Numbered from the stretch's first letter, positions 42,092 through 50,618 are shown. The stretch: 64,000 bases of DNA from Kordia sp965283645 (GCF_965283645.1 NZ_CBDIPG010000001.1:248001-312000); one strand, 5' to 3'. Translations and numbers: made by a program. The notes: generated by a model from the sequence alone, not told the origin.

Positions 42092-44263
42092 ATGATTAAA
42101 ATACATTCCAAAACATTAGACGATTTAGAATTTGAAACAGTTTTACAACAAGTTTCAGAACATGCAGTTACCGCATACGGAAAACAAAAAATTAGCAATA
42201 CACAACCTTTTCGCGATAAAGATGTATTGCTAACAAACTTGGCGTACGTAAATGAATACTTAGCATCTTTTGAAAATGAAAACGTAATTCCAAACCATGG
42301 TTTTGAAGGAATTTCATTGGAAATTAAACTATTAGCCATAGAAAATAGTTTTCTGGAGATTCAAGGATTTCGAAAAATTTCGGCAATTTCGAATGCTGTC
42401 AATTTATTATTGAAATTTTTTAAAAAGTTTCATGAGTACTATCCAACCTTACAATCACGAGCAGAACAAATTGAATTTACAAAAGAATTAATTACAGCAA
42501 TTGACAATGTAATCAATCGTTTTGGAGAAGTAAAAGACACGGCTTCGGCAGAATTATCAGGTATCCGAAAAGGAATTTTAAGTATTCGCGGAAAAATAAA
42601 TCAAAGTTTTTCTTCAGCGTTGAGCAGATACAATCAAGCAGATTATTTAGATGAAATTCGGGAAACAGTTGTAGATAATCGTAGAGTTTTAGCTGTAAAA
42701 GCCATGTATCGCCGTAAAGTGAAAGGTGCCATCATGGGAAGTTCTAAGACAGGAAGTATTGTGTATATAGAACCTGAAATTACATTGCAATATTCGCGTG
42801 AGCTGACAAATTTAGAATACGAAGAAAAGGAAGAAGTTACACGTATATTAAAAGAATTGACAAACTTTGTACGTCCGTTTGCACCGCTTTTAGAAAACTA
42901 TCAAGACTTTTTAAGCGATTTGGATGTAAGTTATGCAAAAGCAAAATATGGAGCTTCCATGGATGCTATTTTGCCAGAAATTAGTGAAAAACGTGAGTTA
43001 TTACTAAAAGATGCATATCATCCACTACTCTATTTAACAAATAAAGAACGAAACGAAAAAACATATCCGCAAACCATTGAACTCAGTCAGGATAATAGAA
43101 TTATTGTAATTTCTGGGCCAAATGCTGGTGGAAAAAGTATCACACTAAAAACCATTGGTTTACTTCAATTAATGCTGCAGAGTGGCATGTTAGTTCCTGT
43201 ACATGAACGCAGTAAAATGTGTTTGTTTGAACGAATTTTAACAGATATTGGTGATGGTCAGTCAATTGAAAATCATTTAAGTACGTATAGTTATCGTTTG
43301 AAACAGATGAATTACTTCTTAAAGAAATGCAACAATAAAACACTGTTTTTAATTGATGAATTTGGTACCGGAAGTGATCCAGAATTAGGTGGCGCATTGG
43401 CAGAAACGTTCTTGGAAGTATTCTACGAACGTGAAGCATTTGGAATTATCACGACGCACTATTCAAACTTAAAGTTATTGGCTAACGAATTGCCATACGC
43501 AACGAATGCAAATATGATGTTTGATCGTAAAACGTTGTTGCCAATTTACCAACTCGCTTTGGGCCAAGCTGGAAGCTCGTTTACGTTTGAAGTGGCACAA
43601 AAGAATGGAATTCCTTACAGTTTGATTAACAAAGCAAAGAAGAAAATTGAACGTGGAAAAGTTCGGTTTGATGCAACCATTGCCAAGTTGCAGAAAGAAC
43701 GCAGTGCCATGGAAAAGACGTCTAAATTACTAAAAGAAGAAGAAATTAAAGCGCGTGAAGAAAATGAACGTTTGGAAGTTTTAAATACAAAGACGAAGAC
43801 AAAATTAGAGAGTTATCAGCAATTGTATGATCATGATAAACGCATGATTCATTTGGGAAATAAAATCAACGAAATTGCAGATCGTTATTTTGATAATAAA
43901 AAGAAACGTCCATTAATTTCTGAGTTTTTACGTATTGTAGAAACGGAGAATTCGAAACGTAAAAAGCAATCTGTACAAGAGAAAAAAATACAGAAGGCAA
44001 AACAAAAAGAAGCAAAAAAAGAAGTTGTGCAAAAAGTAGCGGTAATTCGTGAAGAAAAGAAAGTTGAAAAGAAAAAAGCCGCTAAAAAGGAAGCTTCAAA
44101 GCCAAAACCAATCTTAAAAGTTGGCGATCGTGTTCGTATGCACGACGGAAAAGCGGTTGGAAGTATTGATAGTTTAGAAAAAGGAAAGGCTGTTGTGAAT
44201 TACGGATTGTTTACCACAAATATTTCTATAGATCAATTGGAATTGGTACAAGCGAAGAAGTAG
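42092..44263 (+). CDS. mutS2: MutS2-family ATPase lacking the Smr domain
   Basis: A 723-aa MutS2 protein: the lever/clamp region (ISGIRKGI-like GIRKGILSIRGKINQ, VLAVKAMYRRKVKGAIMGSS) is followed by the ATPase with Walker A GPNAGGKS (about 341-348), the DEFGTGSDP Walker B region and TTHYSNLK. The tail is a long Lys/Glu-rich coiled coil (about 540-680) ending in a small barrel (KVGDRVRMHDGKAVGSI). The C-terminal Smr endonuclease domain present in classic MutS2 is absent. MutS2 acts on branched DNA or stalled ribosomes; without Smr it would need a partner nuclease. Confidence 0.92.
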   Translation: MIKIHSKTLDDLEFETVLQQVSEHAVTAYGKQKISNTQPFRDKDVLLTNLAYVNEYLASFENENVIPNHGFEGISLEIKLLAIENSFLEIQGFRKISAISNAVNLLLKFFKKFHEYYPTLQSRAEQIEFTKELITAIDNVINRFGEVKDTASAELSGIRKGILSIRGKINQSFSSALSRYNQADYLDEIRETVVDNRRVLAVKAMYRRKVKGAIMGSSKTGSIVYIEPEITLQYSRELTNLEYEEKEEVTRILKELTNFVRPFAPLLENYQDFLSDLDVSYAKAKYGASMDAILPEISEKRELLLKDAYHPLLYLTNKERNEKTYPQTIELSQDNRIIVISGPNAGGKSITLKTIGLLQLMLQSGMLVPVHERSKMCLFERILTDIGDGQSIENHLSTYSYRLKQMNYFLKKCNNKTLFLIDEFGTGSDPELGGALAETFLEVFYEREAFGIITTHYSNLKLLANELPYATNANMMFDRKTLLPIYQLALGQAGSSFTFEVAQKNGIPYSLINKAKKKIERGKVRFDATIAKLQKERSAMEKTSKLLKEEEIKAREENERLEVLNTKTKTKLESYQQLYDHDKRMIHLGNKINEIADRYFDNKKKRPLISEFLRIVETENSKRKKQSVQEKKIQKAKQKEAKKEVVQKVAVIREEKKVEKKKAAKKEASKPKPILKVGDRVRMHDGKAVGSIDSLEKGKAVVNYGLFTTNISIDQLELVQAKK

Positions 44264-44271
44264 TATTCAGT

Positions 44272-44290
44272 TGTCGGTTGTCAGTTGAAC
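44272..44290 (+). repeat. Degenerate 7-bp tandem repeats after mutS2
   Basis: CAGTTGT, CGGTTGT, CAGTTG follow directly behind the mutS2 stop. They share the RGTTGT core of the heptamer array at 63961-64000. Confidence 0.5.
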
Positions 44291-44446
44291 GCACTTTGCT
44301 CTTTGTATATTAGTGGTTTAGCTTTTGCTATAAATTTTAACTTTACTAATTCCTCATACCTATACTTTTGATTCGCTTAGCGCTTAGGTTTTGGTAGAAA
44401 CACTTCTCAATACGCACTTCTAATATCTCAGAACTATTAAATGTTG

Positions 44447-44454
44447 TATCTTTG
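44447..44454 (+). promoter_or_regulatory. -7 promoter box of the DCC gene
   Basis: TATCTTTG fits TAnnTTTG exactly and lies 22 bp before the ATG. No clear -33 box. Confidence 0.55.
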
Positions 44455-44476
44455 TACTGTTTTTTAAGAAGAAAAA

Positions 44477-44893
44477 ATGATTGATCAATTACCAAAAGAT
44501 AAGAAAATAGTATTGTTTGATGGCGTTTGTAACTTGTGCAATGGCTTTGTCAATAAAATTATTGCGCGTGATAAAAACGATACTTTTCGTTTTGCTTCTT
44601 TACAATCGGGTATCGGAATTGCGATCCAAAAACACTTACAACTTGACACTACAAAACTAGATTCTGTTATTTTATATGAACCTAGTGTGGCATATTATCA
44701 TAAATCGACAGCGGCTTTAAAAATCATGAAAGAATTTGGCGGTGCTTGGAGTTTGATGCAGGTATTTATGATATTACCAAAGTTTCTCCGTGATGGAGTT
44801 TATAATATAATTGCCAAATATCGCTACAAATGGTTTGGTCAAAAAGATAGTTGTATGATTCCAACGCCTGAGTTGAAAGCGAAGTTTTTGTGA
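44477..44893 (+). CDS. DCC-family thiol-disulfide oxidoreductase-like protein
   Basis: A 138-aa protein of the DCC (DUF393) family, named after the motif near its N terminus: VLFDGVCNLCNGFVN (as IVLFDGVCNLCNGF), with C18/C21 in CxxC form. The rest, FRFASLQSGIG, HKSTAALKIMKEFGGAW and YRYKWFG, is also typical. A redox role is proposed for the family but unproven. Its stop lies 4 bp from the stop of the convergent reverse transcriptase gene. Confidence 0.9.
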   Translation: MIDQLPKDKKIVLFDGVCNLCNGFVNKIIARDKNDTFRFASLQSGIGIAIQKHLQLDTTKLDSVILYEPSVAYYHKSTAALKIMKEFGGAWSLMQVFMILPKFLRDGVYNIIAKYRYKWFGQKDSCMIPTPELKAKFL

Positions 44894-44897
44894 TTTT

Positions 44898-46682
44898 TTA
44901 AGTATCAACTTTACTTTCTAACAAATTAGAGTAGCTAAACGGTTTTCCAAAGAAAAATTTTTGTTTTTTCATGTAAGCAGGTCTTTCGTCTTTGTTATTA
45001 TTTTCGACTTCTAAATTTGAAATTTGATTCTTAAAATAACTTATTTGTTGTTCTCTTCTATTGTCTAATTTTTTTAATTGATATTTAGCTATTTTATTTT
45101 TATTTAAAAGTCTAAAACCATTACTCCAACATAAATCTTGTTTAAAATTTTTATTATTATAATTATAAATTGTAACTCTTCCTGTTGACATTGAAATTAA
45201 TCGTTGCTGAAGACTAAATATTAGTTGTCTTTTACTTTTCCTTGAAAATGTACTTATTTTACTCAAATTCTGTTTGTGATCCATGCCAATAGCAACTAAA
45301 ACTTTTTGAGTTTCCGATATTTGTTTTTTTATTTCTTTATTTATCGAATCTTTTCTTACTCTAATTTCTCGTTTATAATTTATCTGATATCCAACAAATG
45401 ATAACCAAGGAACATTATTTATTCCATTAAATTTGTTTCCCCAATAATAAGGTTCTTTTGATTTAAAAGTCCAAAAATATTTCCCATTTTCTTCATAATT
45501 TTCAAACTTTTTAGGTTCGTGAAATAGTAAAAAGCATTTTTTAATATTTAACTTATATGTTTCTAAAGCTTCTTTACACACTTTTCTATTTGGATGCGCT
45601 ATGATCATATCATCACAATACCTTACATATAAAATATCTTTATGTTTTTCTAAAACAGATTGATCAACTCTGTTTAATATTAAATTGGCTATAAAGCAAG
45701 AAACTGCATTTCCTTGTGGCACTCCGATTTTGAATTTTTTTGTATAATTTTCTCCAAATTCAGCTTTTAATTCCTTCATATTCCATCCAAATTCGTGATC
45801 TTCTTTGAAAAAGGTTAGATCATTATTCTTAGGTAATACATCTCGATTAAATGAATAAGAATTTAAAAAGTTCAAAAATATCTTTTTTACTTTTGACGTT
45901 ATTTTTACACCATTTTGCTTTAATTTTTTGATTTCTTCAAAAAATATAGATATTAAATATTCATGTTGTACAGTGTCAAAGAATTTTTGTATATCGCATT
46001 CTGAAACCCAAAGCCTTTTATTCTTTTTTTTATACTTTAAAATTTGTACTATCGAATCATGATGTGAAGGAACTGTATTATTTTTGCGCGCTCTAAATGC
46101 GAATGAACAATCTAAGAATGTTTGATCAAAAACCTCTGTAAGATATTTAGCGAATCCGGAAGTAATTATTTTATCTTCTAAAGAATATTGTGCTATCGGT
46201 CGATAAATATGTTTTCCTTTTTCCTGTTTAAAAGATTTATAAATTGAGAATATTTCAGGCTTATTAATAAAGTAGCTACCATCAAAAATTCCATTAACTT
46301 TCTCTCGAATATTAGAACAAAAAAACAATAAATTGATATACCATTCATCAGGAACTTTACCGTCTTTTTCAACAAGAATTTTTTCAACAGAATATGACTT
46401 CCAAAGTCTTTCAGTATTTTTTTCAATACTATTATTTAATCTATTTGGACACAATCTTTCTTTTTTATTAAGCTTTTTCCAATTCCTTCTTGTAGGAAAT
46501 AACTTTTGTATTTTCAAGAAATCTGGATGTGATTGCGAAACATGAATTTTATTAGTTTTATTATGCTTACTGATATCTCGTAACATATGCTTTTTATGGC
46601 GAGCGTGTGACATTTTTGCTCGATGCCTGCATAAATTTTTTATGATTTGTATATCGGTATAATATTCTTCTAATTCTTTCAT
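44898..46682 (-). CDS. Stand-alone reverse transcriptase with candidate 5' ncRNA
   Basis: A 594-aa reverse transcriptase. After a basic N-terminal extension (1-100), RT motifs follow in order: YRPIAQYSLEDKII (160-173), DCSFAFRARKNN (191-202), motif A WVSECDIQKFFDTV with D230, motif B IGVPQGNAVSCFIANLILN (319-337), motif C YVRYCDDMIIAH with D357 and D358, and motif D/E LSFVGYQINY (427-436). The catalytic Asp triad is complete. There is no maturase (X) or HNH domain and no intron domain V is visible, so it is not an ordinary group II intron protein. DGR, retron or defence-associated (UG/DRT) classes remain possible; the active site YCDD differs from the common YADD. Composition is very AT-rich (Lys/Asn/Phe) compared with neighbours, suggesting transfer. 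A hairpin-closed segment and a promoter lie directly upstream. Confidence 0.93.
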   Translation of the reverse strand: MKELEEYYTDIQIIKNLCRHRAKMSHARHKKHMLRDISKHNKTNKIHVSQSHPDFLKIQKLFPTRRNWKKLNKKERLCPNRLNNSIEKNTERLWKSYSVEKILVEKDGKVPDEWYINLLFFCSNIREKVNGIFDGSYFINKPEIFSIYKSFKQEKGKHIYRPIAQYSLEDKIITSGFAKYLTEVFDQTFLDCSFAFRARKNNTVPSHHDSIVQILKYKKKNKRLWVSECDIQKFFDTVQHEYLISIFFEEIKKLKQNGVKITSKVKKIFLNFLNSYSFNRDVLPKNNDLTFFKEDHEFGWNMKELKAEFGENYTKKFKIGVPQGNAVSCFIANLILNRVDQSVLEKHKDILYVRYCDDMIIAHPNRKVCKEALETYKLNIKKCFLLFHEPKKFENYEENGKYFWTFKSKEPYYWGNKFNGINNVPWLSFVGYQINYKREIRVRKDSINKEIKKQISETQKVLVAIGMDHKQNLSKISTFSRKSKRQLIFSLQQRLISMSTGRVTIYNYNNKNFKQDLCWSNGFRLLNKNKIAKYQLKKLDNRREQQISYFKNQISNLEVENNNKDERPAYMKKQKFFFGKPFSYSNLLESKVDT

Positions 46683-46684
46683 TT

Positions 46685-46898
46685 AAAATGGCGTTGGCGT
46701 AACAATCAATATTGAGATACATAGCCGCATATACAAATACAGCTGAGCCCATAATTATCAGGATTTTAGGAACTCTTTAATTATTTAAGTATTTTCGGTC
46801 GTAATTTAAAAACTACTCTACTAACACCTAGAGAAAATAGATTCTCGTCCTGTTCTACGTAATGGATTTCCACTCTTGCCTACGCCATTTAGATACAA
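46685..46898 (-). ncRNA. Candidate template ncRNA upstream of the reverse transcriptase
   Basis: On the minus strand this segment begins about 10 nt after a promoter box and ends 3 nt before the RT ATG. Its ends are complementary over 13 positions with one A-A mismatch: AAATGGCGTAGGC (46890-46878) pairs with GCCAACGCCATTT (46698-46686). Inside, GAGAA/TTCTC forms a hairpin (46831-46846). GC content is higher than in the surrounding DNA. No ORF of note is present. The layout resembles retron msr-msd or DRT template RNAs with closing stems; a regulatory 5' leader is the alternative. Confidence 0.5.
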
Positions 46899-46907
46899 TA
46901 AGCTATT

Positions 46908-46915
46908 CAAATATA
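46908..46915 (-). promoter_or_regulatory. -7 promoter box of the ncRNA-RT unit
   Basis: On the minus strand TATATTTG matches TAnnTTTG exactly; a TTTA element lies about 20 bp upstream. Transcription would start near 46900, at the edge of the closing stem. Confidence 0.6.
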
Positions 46916-47062
46916 ATAAATTTGAATTTATTAAACTATAATTACATAATACTAATAGCTAAAATTTCAAAAGAAAAAGATTACTTTTAAAACTCTCTTT
47001 ATTTACTAATATGATAATTACACTAAAAGAATTATATTTAATGCCCATACTACAATTTATAA

Positions 47063-48019
47063 ATGAAAGTATCTAAGTTTAAAAATATTTACTCAAAGAC
47101 CACTATTGTAAGTGACCTAGGTCAAGAATTGATGGATATTAAAAATGGTAAATATCAGAATGAAATAAAAAAATGTAGGTTTTACACTAAAGCTAACAAA
47201 TATGATGAATACAAAACTTTAAAAATAAAATTACCATTAGTAGCATTTTGTGGCACTTTTGAGAAAGGAAGAAAATTAGAGAATTTGAGTATCTACAATA
47301 GATTAATAATTCTTGATATTGATCATATTGAAAAAACAGAAATTCTTGATGTCAAAAAGTTACTTAAAAATGATATATATATATATTCTGTATGGATATC
47401 TCCATCTGGTGAAGGGCTGAAAGCTCTTGTTAAATTAGATGGTGATATAGATGACCATAAGTCAAGCTTTGAATCATTAAAAAAGTATTTTCTTGATAAT
47501 TATAATGTAAAGTTGGATAATAGTGGAAGTGATATTACAAGATTATGTTTTGCTTCTTGGGATTCTGAATTACATCTAAATGAATACTCTGAGGTTTATA
47601 AAGATAAAGTAGAAATAGAATCTAAAGTAAAAACTTCTAAAAAAAGTATTCGAGACAGATCTTTAAGTAAAAGTGCTTATGCAACGGAAGGACTTAATAA
47701 ACCAGAACATAGACAAATAATTAAATTAATTATTAAATTCTTAAGAAAAAAAGAAATTTCAATTACAGAATCATTTGATAATTGGTTTAGAGTTGCAATG
47801 GGAATCTCCAGTACTTTTAGCTATGACTTAGGGGAGAAGTATTTTTTGAATCTATGTGAGCAGGACAAAGAAAATCACGATGAATTAGAAAGCATAAATA
47901 TTTTAAGATACTGTTATAACAACAGAAAAATAGGCATTTCTACATTAATAACATTTGGAACAATTATATTTTATGCTAAGGAGAAAGGTTTTATTACAAA
48001 AAAAGATAAATTCTTGTAG
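47063..48019 (+). CDS. VirE N-terminal / PriCT-2 domain protein of mobile-element type
   Basis: A 318-aa protein. Residues about 1-190 match the VirE N-terminal (BT4734/BF3469-like) domain: LIILDIDHIEKTEI, SVWISPSGEGLKALVKL and NSGSDITRLCFASWDSEL. Residues 215-300 look like PriCT-2 (FDNWFRVAMGISSTF ... LGEKYFLNLCEQ). In Bacteroidota this pair usually precedes a helicase in integrated elements; the helicase part is absent. It is divergent from the RT gene across 380 bp. A primase-like or replication role is inferred from the family. AT-rich like the RT. Confidence 0.82.
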   Translation: MKVSKFKNIYSKTTIVSDLGQELMDIKNGKYQNEIKKCRFYTKANKYDEYKTLKIKLPLVAFCGTFEKGRKLENLSIYNRLIILDIDHIEKTEILDVKKLLKNDIYIYSVWISPSGEGLKALVKLDGDIDDHKSSFESLKKYFLDNYNVKLDNSGSDITRLCFASWDSELHLNEYSEVYKDKVEIESKVKTSKKSIRDRSLSKSAYATEGLNKPEHRQIIKLIIKFLRKKEISITESFDNWFRVAMGISSTFSYDLGEKYFLNLCEQDKENHDELESINILRYCYNNRKIGISTLITFGTIIFYAKEKGFITKKDKFL

Positions 48020-48141
48020 TACGCATCAAAACACATTTCATCCAAAAAATCAACATTTGGTATACTTTCTACTAAAAAAACAGCAACGATTTGCATCATG
48101 CGAAGTTGAAGTACTATTTTTACATCATCAAACTAAAAGAT

Positions 48142-49005
48142 ATGAAACACTATATAGCAACAGCATTCCTCCTATTGGTTACAATTTCAACTTTCGCACA
48201 GAAAAAAGAAAAAATTAAAGGAAATCGTGAAGTAACAACCGTGATTTATGAATTGGATCCGTTTACAACACTTGAAATTAAAGAAGACTTAGAAATTGTA
48301 TTAATCAACGGAACTACGCCACAAGTGGAAGTCAATACTGATGAGAACCTTCATGAAGTATTCAATATTGATGTTGTGAATGGAACACTAAGCATTTCAA
48401 CATCAAAAGAAATTAGAAGTAGCAAAAAGCTTGAAATATTTGTAACCATTTCTGAAAATTTGGAACGTATTCATGTAGAAAGTGATGCGGAATTGAAATC
48501 ATTAACTACATTGAATATCAACAAAGCAGAAATCAATGCTATGGGCGATTCTGAGTTGGATTTAAAGATAAAATCAGATTCGTTAGCCATCAATAGTTAT
48601 GGAAAAGCAGAACAACGCTATGAAATTGACACCAACGAATTAATTTTAACAGCATTTGAAAATTCTAAAGTAAAAGCAAAAGTAACAGCTACCAAAGTAA
48701 CGTCGCAAGTAGAGTTTGCAAATGTTCAGTTAGAAGGAAAAACAGATAGTTTATTTTTAGAAGTAAAAGAAAGAGGCGAATTTGTCACACCATTATTTAC
48801 TGCAAAAGAAATCAGCGTTACAGCTACCGAACAAGCAAAAATTGTAATCAATGCTACAGAAAAGGTTACGATTGATGCGCATGACAATTCGGAAATTGAT
48901 TTGTTAGGAAATCCAACTTCAATTATAATCTACAAATTTGAAGAAGAAGCCGTTTTGCGTAAAATTAGCGAAAACAGAAAAGGATTTTTGAAGCGAATTT
49001 TTTAA
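48142..49005 (+). CDS. Secreted DUF2807 (GIN domain) protein
   Basis: A 287-aa protein from ATG 48142, which gives a signal peptide (MKHYIATAFLLLVTISTFAQ). The body is a right-handed beta-helix-like DUF2807 domain: FTTLEIKEDLEIVLINGTTPQVEV, given here as FTTLEIKEDLEIVLI and NGTTPQVEV, then TLSISTSKEIRSSKKLEIFV and repeating strand units (LTTLNINKAEINAMGDSEL). Function of the family is unknown; it is a periplasmic or surface protein widespread in Bacteroidota. It follows the island and probably marks the return to core genome. Confidence 0.88.
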   Translation: MKHYIATAFLLLVTISTFAQKKEKIKGNREVTTVIYELDPFTTLEIKEDLEIVLINGTTPQVEVNTDENLHEVFNIDVVNGTLSISTSKEIRSSKKLEIFVTISENLERIHVESDAELKSLTTLNINKAEINAMGDSELDLKIKSDSLAINSYGKAEQRYEIDTNELILTAFENSKVKAKVTATKVTSQVEFANVQLEGKTDSLFLEVKERGEFVTPLFTAKEISVTATEQAKIVINATEKVTIDAHDNSEIDLLGNPTSIIIYKFEEEAVLRKISENRKGFLKRIF

Positions 49006-49062
49006 AATCCAGAATTTAATAAAATTGACTGTTTTGAGTAAGTTGAGCATCCATACTTTTTG

Positions 49063-49070
49063 TATTTTTG
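49063..49070 (+). promoter_or_regulatory. -7 promoter box of the membrane protein gene
   Basis: TATTTTTG fits TAnnTTTG, with TTG at 49043-49045 (17 bp spacer). It directly abuts the palindrome at 49072, so that hairpin would form the 5' end of the leader. Confidence 0.5.
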
Positions 49071-49071
49071 A

Positions 49072-49091
49072 ATTCCTGTCTACACAGGAAT
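49072..49091. repeat. Palindromic intergenic repeat in the leader
   Basis: ATTCCTGT-CTAC-ACAGGAAT has perfect 8-bp arms. It ends in GACA, like the GTCATT-type repeats at 37315 and 41126, and lies in the 5' leader of the following gene. Confidence 0.6.
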
Positions 49092-49124
49092 GACACTAAG
49101 TTTATAAACAAACTCACACTTTAC

Positions 49125-49904
49125 ATGGGCACATTTTTCATCGTTTTTATCATTTTTGGGATTTTAGTTGTTGGCGGATTTGTAGTTTTAATTGCTTTTA
49201 TCATTAAAAAAGCTACAGAACCAAAAACTGCCAAATTTATTGAAAATGAAAAGAAAGTAATGTACGAAAACGTTACTAAAAGTCGTAAAAACTTAAGTCC
49301 GCACAAAGCAAATATGTATGCGCAAGTAACAGATGCAATGGAGTTTAACTATAGAAAAGCTGTTACATATTACAAACTTTCTGGAACTATTTTTAATGAA
49401 AATCGCAAACCAATTGTAGCTTTTGAGCGCATTGAACGCGGTATGTACACCAAAGGTCATATGTATGCTATGACCAAAAAACAAACGTTTTATTTTGAAT
49501 TTACAGGTTTGGAAGCTACGTTTTATTGTGACAATGTACTTTTAGGTCGATTTGATAAAGAAGGTATTATTTATGATGATACTAATCAAGCAATTGGTAA
49601 AGCAAAACATCCGATAAAAGCTTCTTTTCAAATAGAATTTTTCAAAAAAACAAATCATCGTTTGGGTGAAGGATTGTTTCCATTACAGCTAAACAACAGA
49701 CAGTTAGCAACCATAAATGTGGCTCCAAATTATGATGATATTCCGTACGGACATTCGGTAAGTTCTGTATTTGATACTTTAGGATTTGGAACGCCAATCA
49801 TAACAATTTCAGAAAATGAACAACCTACTTTAGAAGAAGAAAAATGGTTGCTTGCATTTGCTATTTTTGAAACTGCTTTTCATGGACATTGGCTTATTCC
49901 GTAA
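49125..49904 (+). CDS. Membrane-anchored hypothetical protein
   Basis: A 259-aa protein from ATG 49125, which places a strong transmembrane helix (TFFIVFIIFGILVVGGFVVL) at the N terminus; the 19 codons upstream come from the repeat. The remainder is soluble: KTAKFIENEKKVMYENV, then a beta-rich domain with YKLSGTIFNENRKPIVAFERI and RFDKEGIIYDDTNQAIGKA, ending LAFAIFETAFHGHWLIP. I recognise no family. It is followed by a bidirectional hairpin. Confidence 0.72.
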   Translation: MGTFFIVFIIFGILVVGGFVVLIAFIIKKATEPKTAKFIENEKKVMYENVTKSRKNLSPHKANMYAQVTDAMEFNYRKAVTYYKLSGTIFNENRKPIVAFERIERGMYTKGHMYAMTKKQTFYFEFTGLEATFYCDNVLLGRFDKEGIIYDDTNQAIGKAKHPIKASFQIEFFKKTNHRLGEGLFPLQLNNRQLATINVAPNYDDIPYGHSVSSVFDTLGFGTPIITISENEQPTLEEEKWLLAFAIFETAFHGHWLIP

Positions 49905-49939
49905 TTAAAAAATAAAATCATTTACTAATTCAAAAAAAC

Positions 49940-49968
49940 AGCGTCAATTCAAAATATGAATTGACGCT
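49940..49968. terminator. Bidirectional terminator hairpin
   Basis: Perfect 12-bp stem AGCGTCAATTCA (49940-49951) with TGAATTGACGCT (49957-49968) and a 5-nt loop; an A-run precedes it (a T-run for the minus strand). It serves the membrane protein (+) and the peptide gene (-). Confidence 0.85.
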
Positions 49969-50005
49969 TTCTAGTTTTCCCTAAAACTGTCTGCTGTTTT
50001 TAATC

Positions 50006-50167
50006 TTAGTAGTGATCAGGACAGCAAAAACCTCCGCCACTACATGCCCAATTTGGAGGACAATCTGAATCTCTATCACAATAAATCATAATTCCTCCAT
50101 TAATTTTCGATTGTGTTTCTTTCGTTAGTGTTTCCGCATTTTTTACGTTTAAAATTTTGTTTAACAT
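50006..50167 (-). CDS. Cys-rich double-glycine leader peptide (bacteriocin-like)
   Basis: A 53-aa peptide missed by usual ORF cut-offs. The leader MLNKILNVKNAETLTKETQS followed by KINGG is the Bacteroidota double-glycine leader type (Leu-x-Lys-x-x-x-x-x-Ile-Asn-Gly-Gly), processed by peptidase-containing ABC transporters. The core after the GG (28 residues) has six Cys in patterns like Cys-Pro-Pro and a Cys-Cys-Pro near the end (SGGGFCCPDHY). No transporter or modifying enzyme is adjacent; it lies alone between a bidirectional terminator and a 450-bp gene-free stretch. Confidence 0.72.
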   Translation of the reverse strand: MLNKILNVKNAETLTKETQSKINGGIMIYCDRDSDCPPNWACSGGGFCCPDHY

Positions 50168-50618
50168 ACTTATTTGTTTTTTGATGATCCCTACTCTATT
50201 AAGGCTTTTCAGGTAACGCCTTTGTGAAAATCAAAGTAGCATTTATTAGTAAATAAACTGTCCATACCGATAAATGTTGATGAATTATAACAAAGATTGA
50301 CATTTTTTAATTCAACTTATATCGTAGAAATAAAGCCTGTAAACTAAAAAAAATACTACAGGATAATATAGAGCTATCGAAATTTAATTAAAACTTTGAA
50401 TTCACGTAAGTTCTCTACTTTACGCTGACAATTAGTTAATTTTAATAACTTAAGATACAGTGTCTGGGTTTTTATATTAAACTAATAAAGTTGTTATCTC
50501 TCAAAAATTTGGTTTAAAATGTTTTTTAGAAGTTGTAACGCGGGTTTTAGAAAGCGAAAGGGAAAAGTGGATAATTTTTAGCTTAAATTTATTAGGAAAC
50601 CCTTTAACTACCTTTTGC
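50168..50618. other. Gene-free AT-rich intergenic region
   Basis: I see no coding sequence, clear promoter box or strong hairpin in these 451 bases between the divergent peptide gene (-) and the 153-aa gene (+). Confidence 0.4.

Noticed and set aside
44898..46682. Group II intron-encoded protein
   Set aside because: The RT lacks a visible maturase domain or HNH endonuclease, and no domain V-like hairpin is seen after the ORF, which ends 4 bp from the neighbouring gene's stop.
44898..48019. Diversity-generating retroelement
   Set aside because: No template/variable repeat pair with adenine-specific differences and no C-type-lectin target gene is visible in the window.
47955..48218. 87-codon ORF overlapping the end of the VirE-type gene
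   Set aside because: It lies across the junction of two convincing genes in another frame and has no supporting motif.
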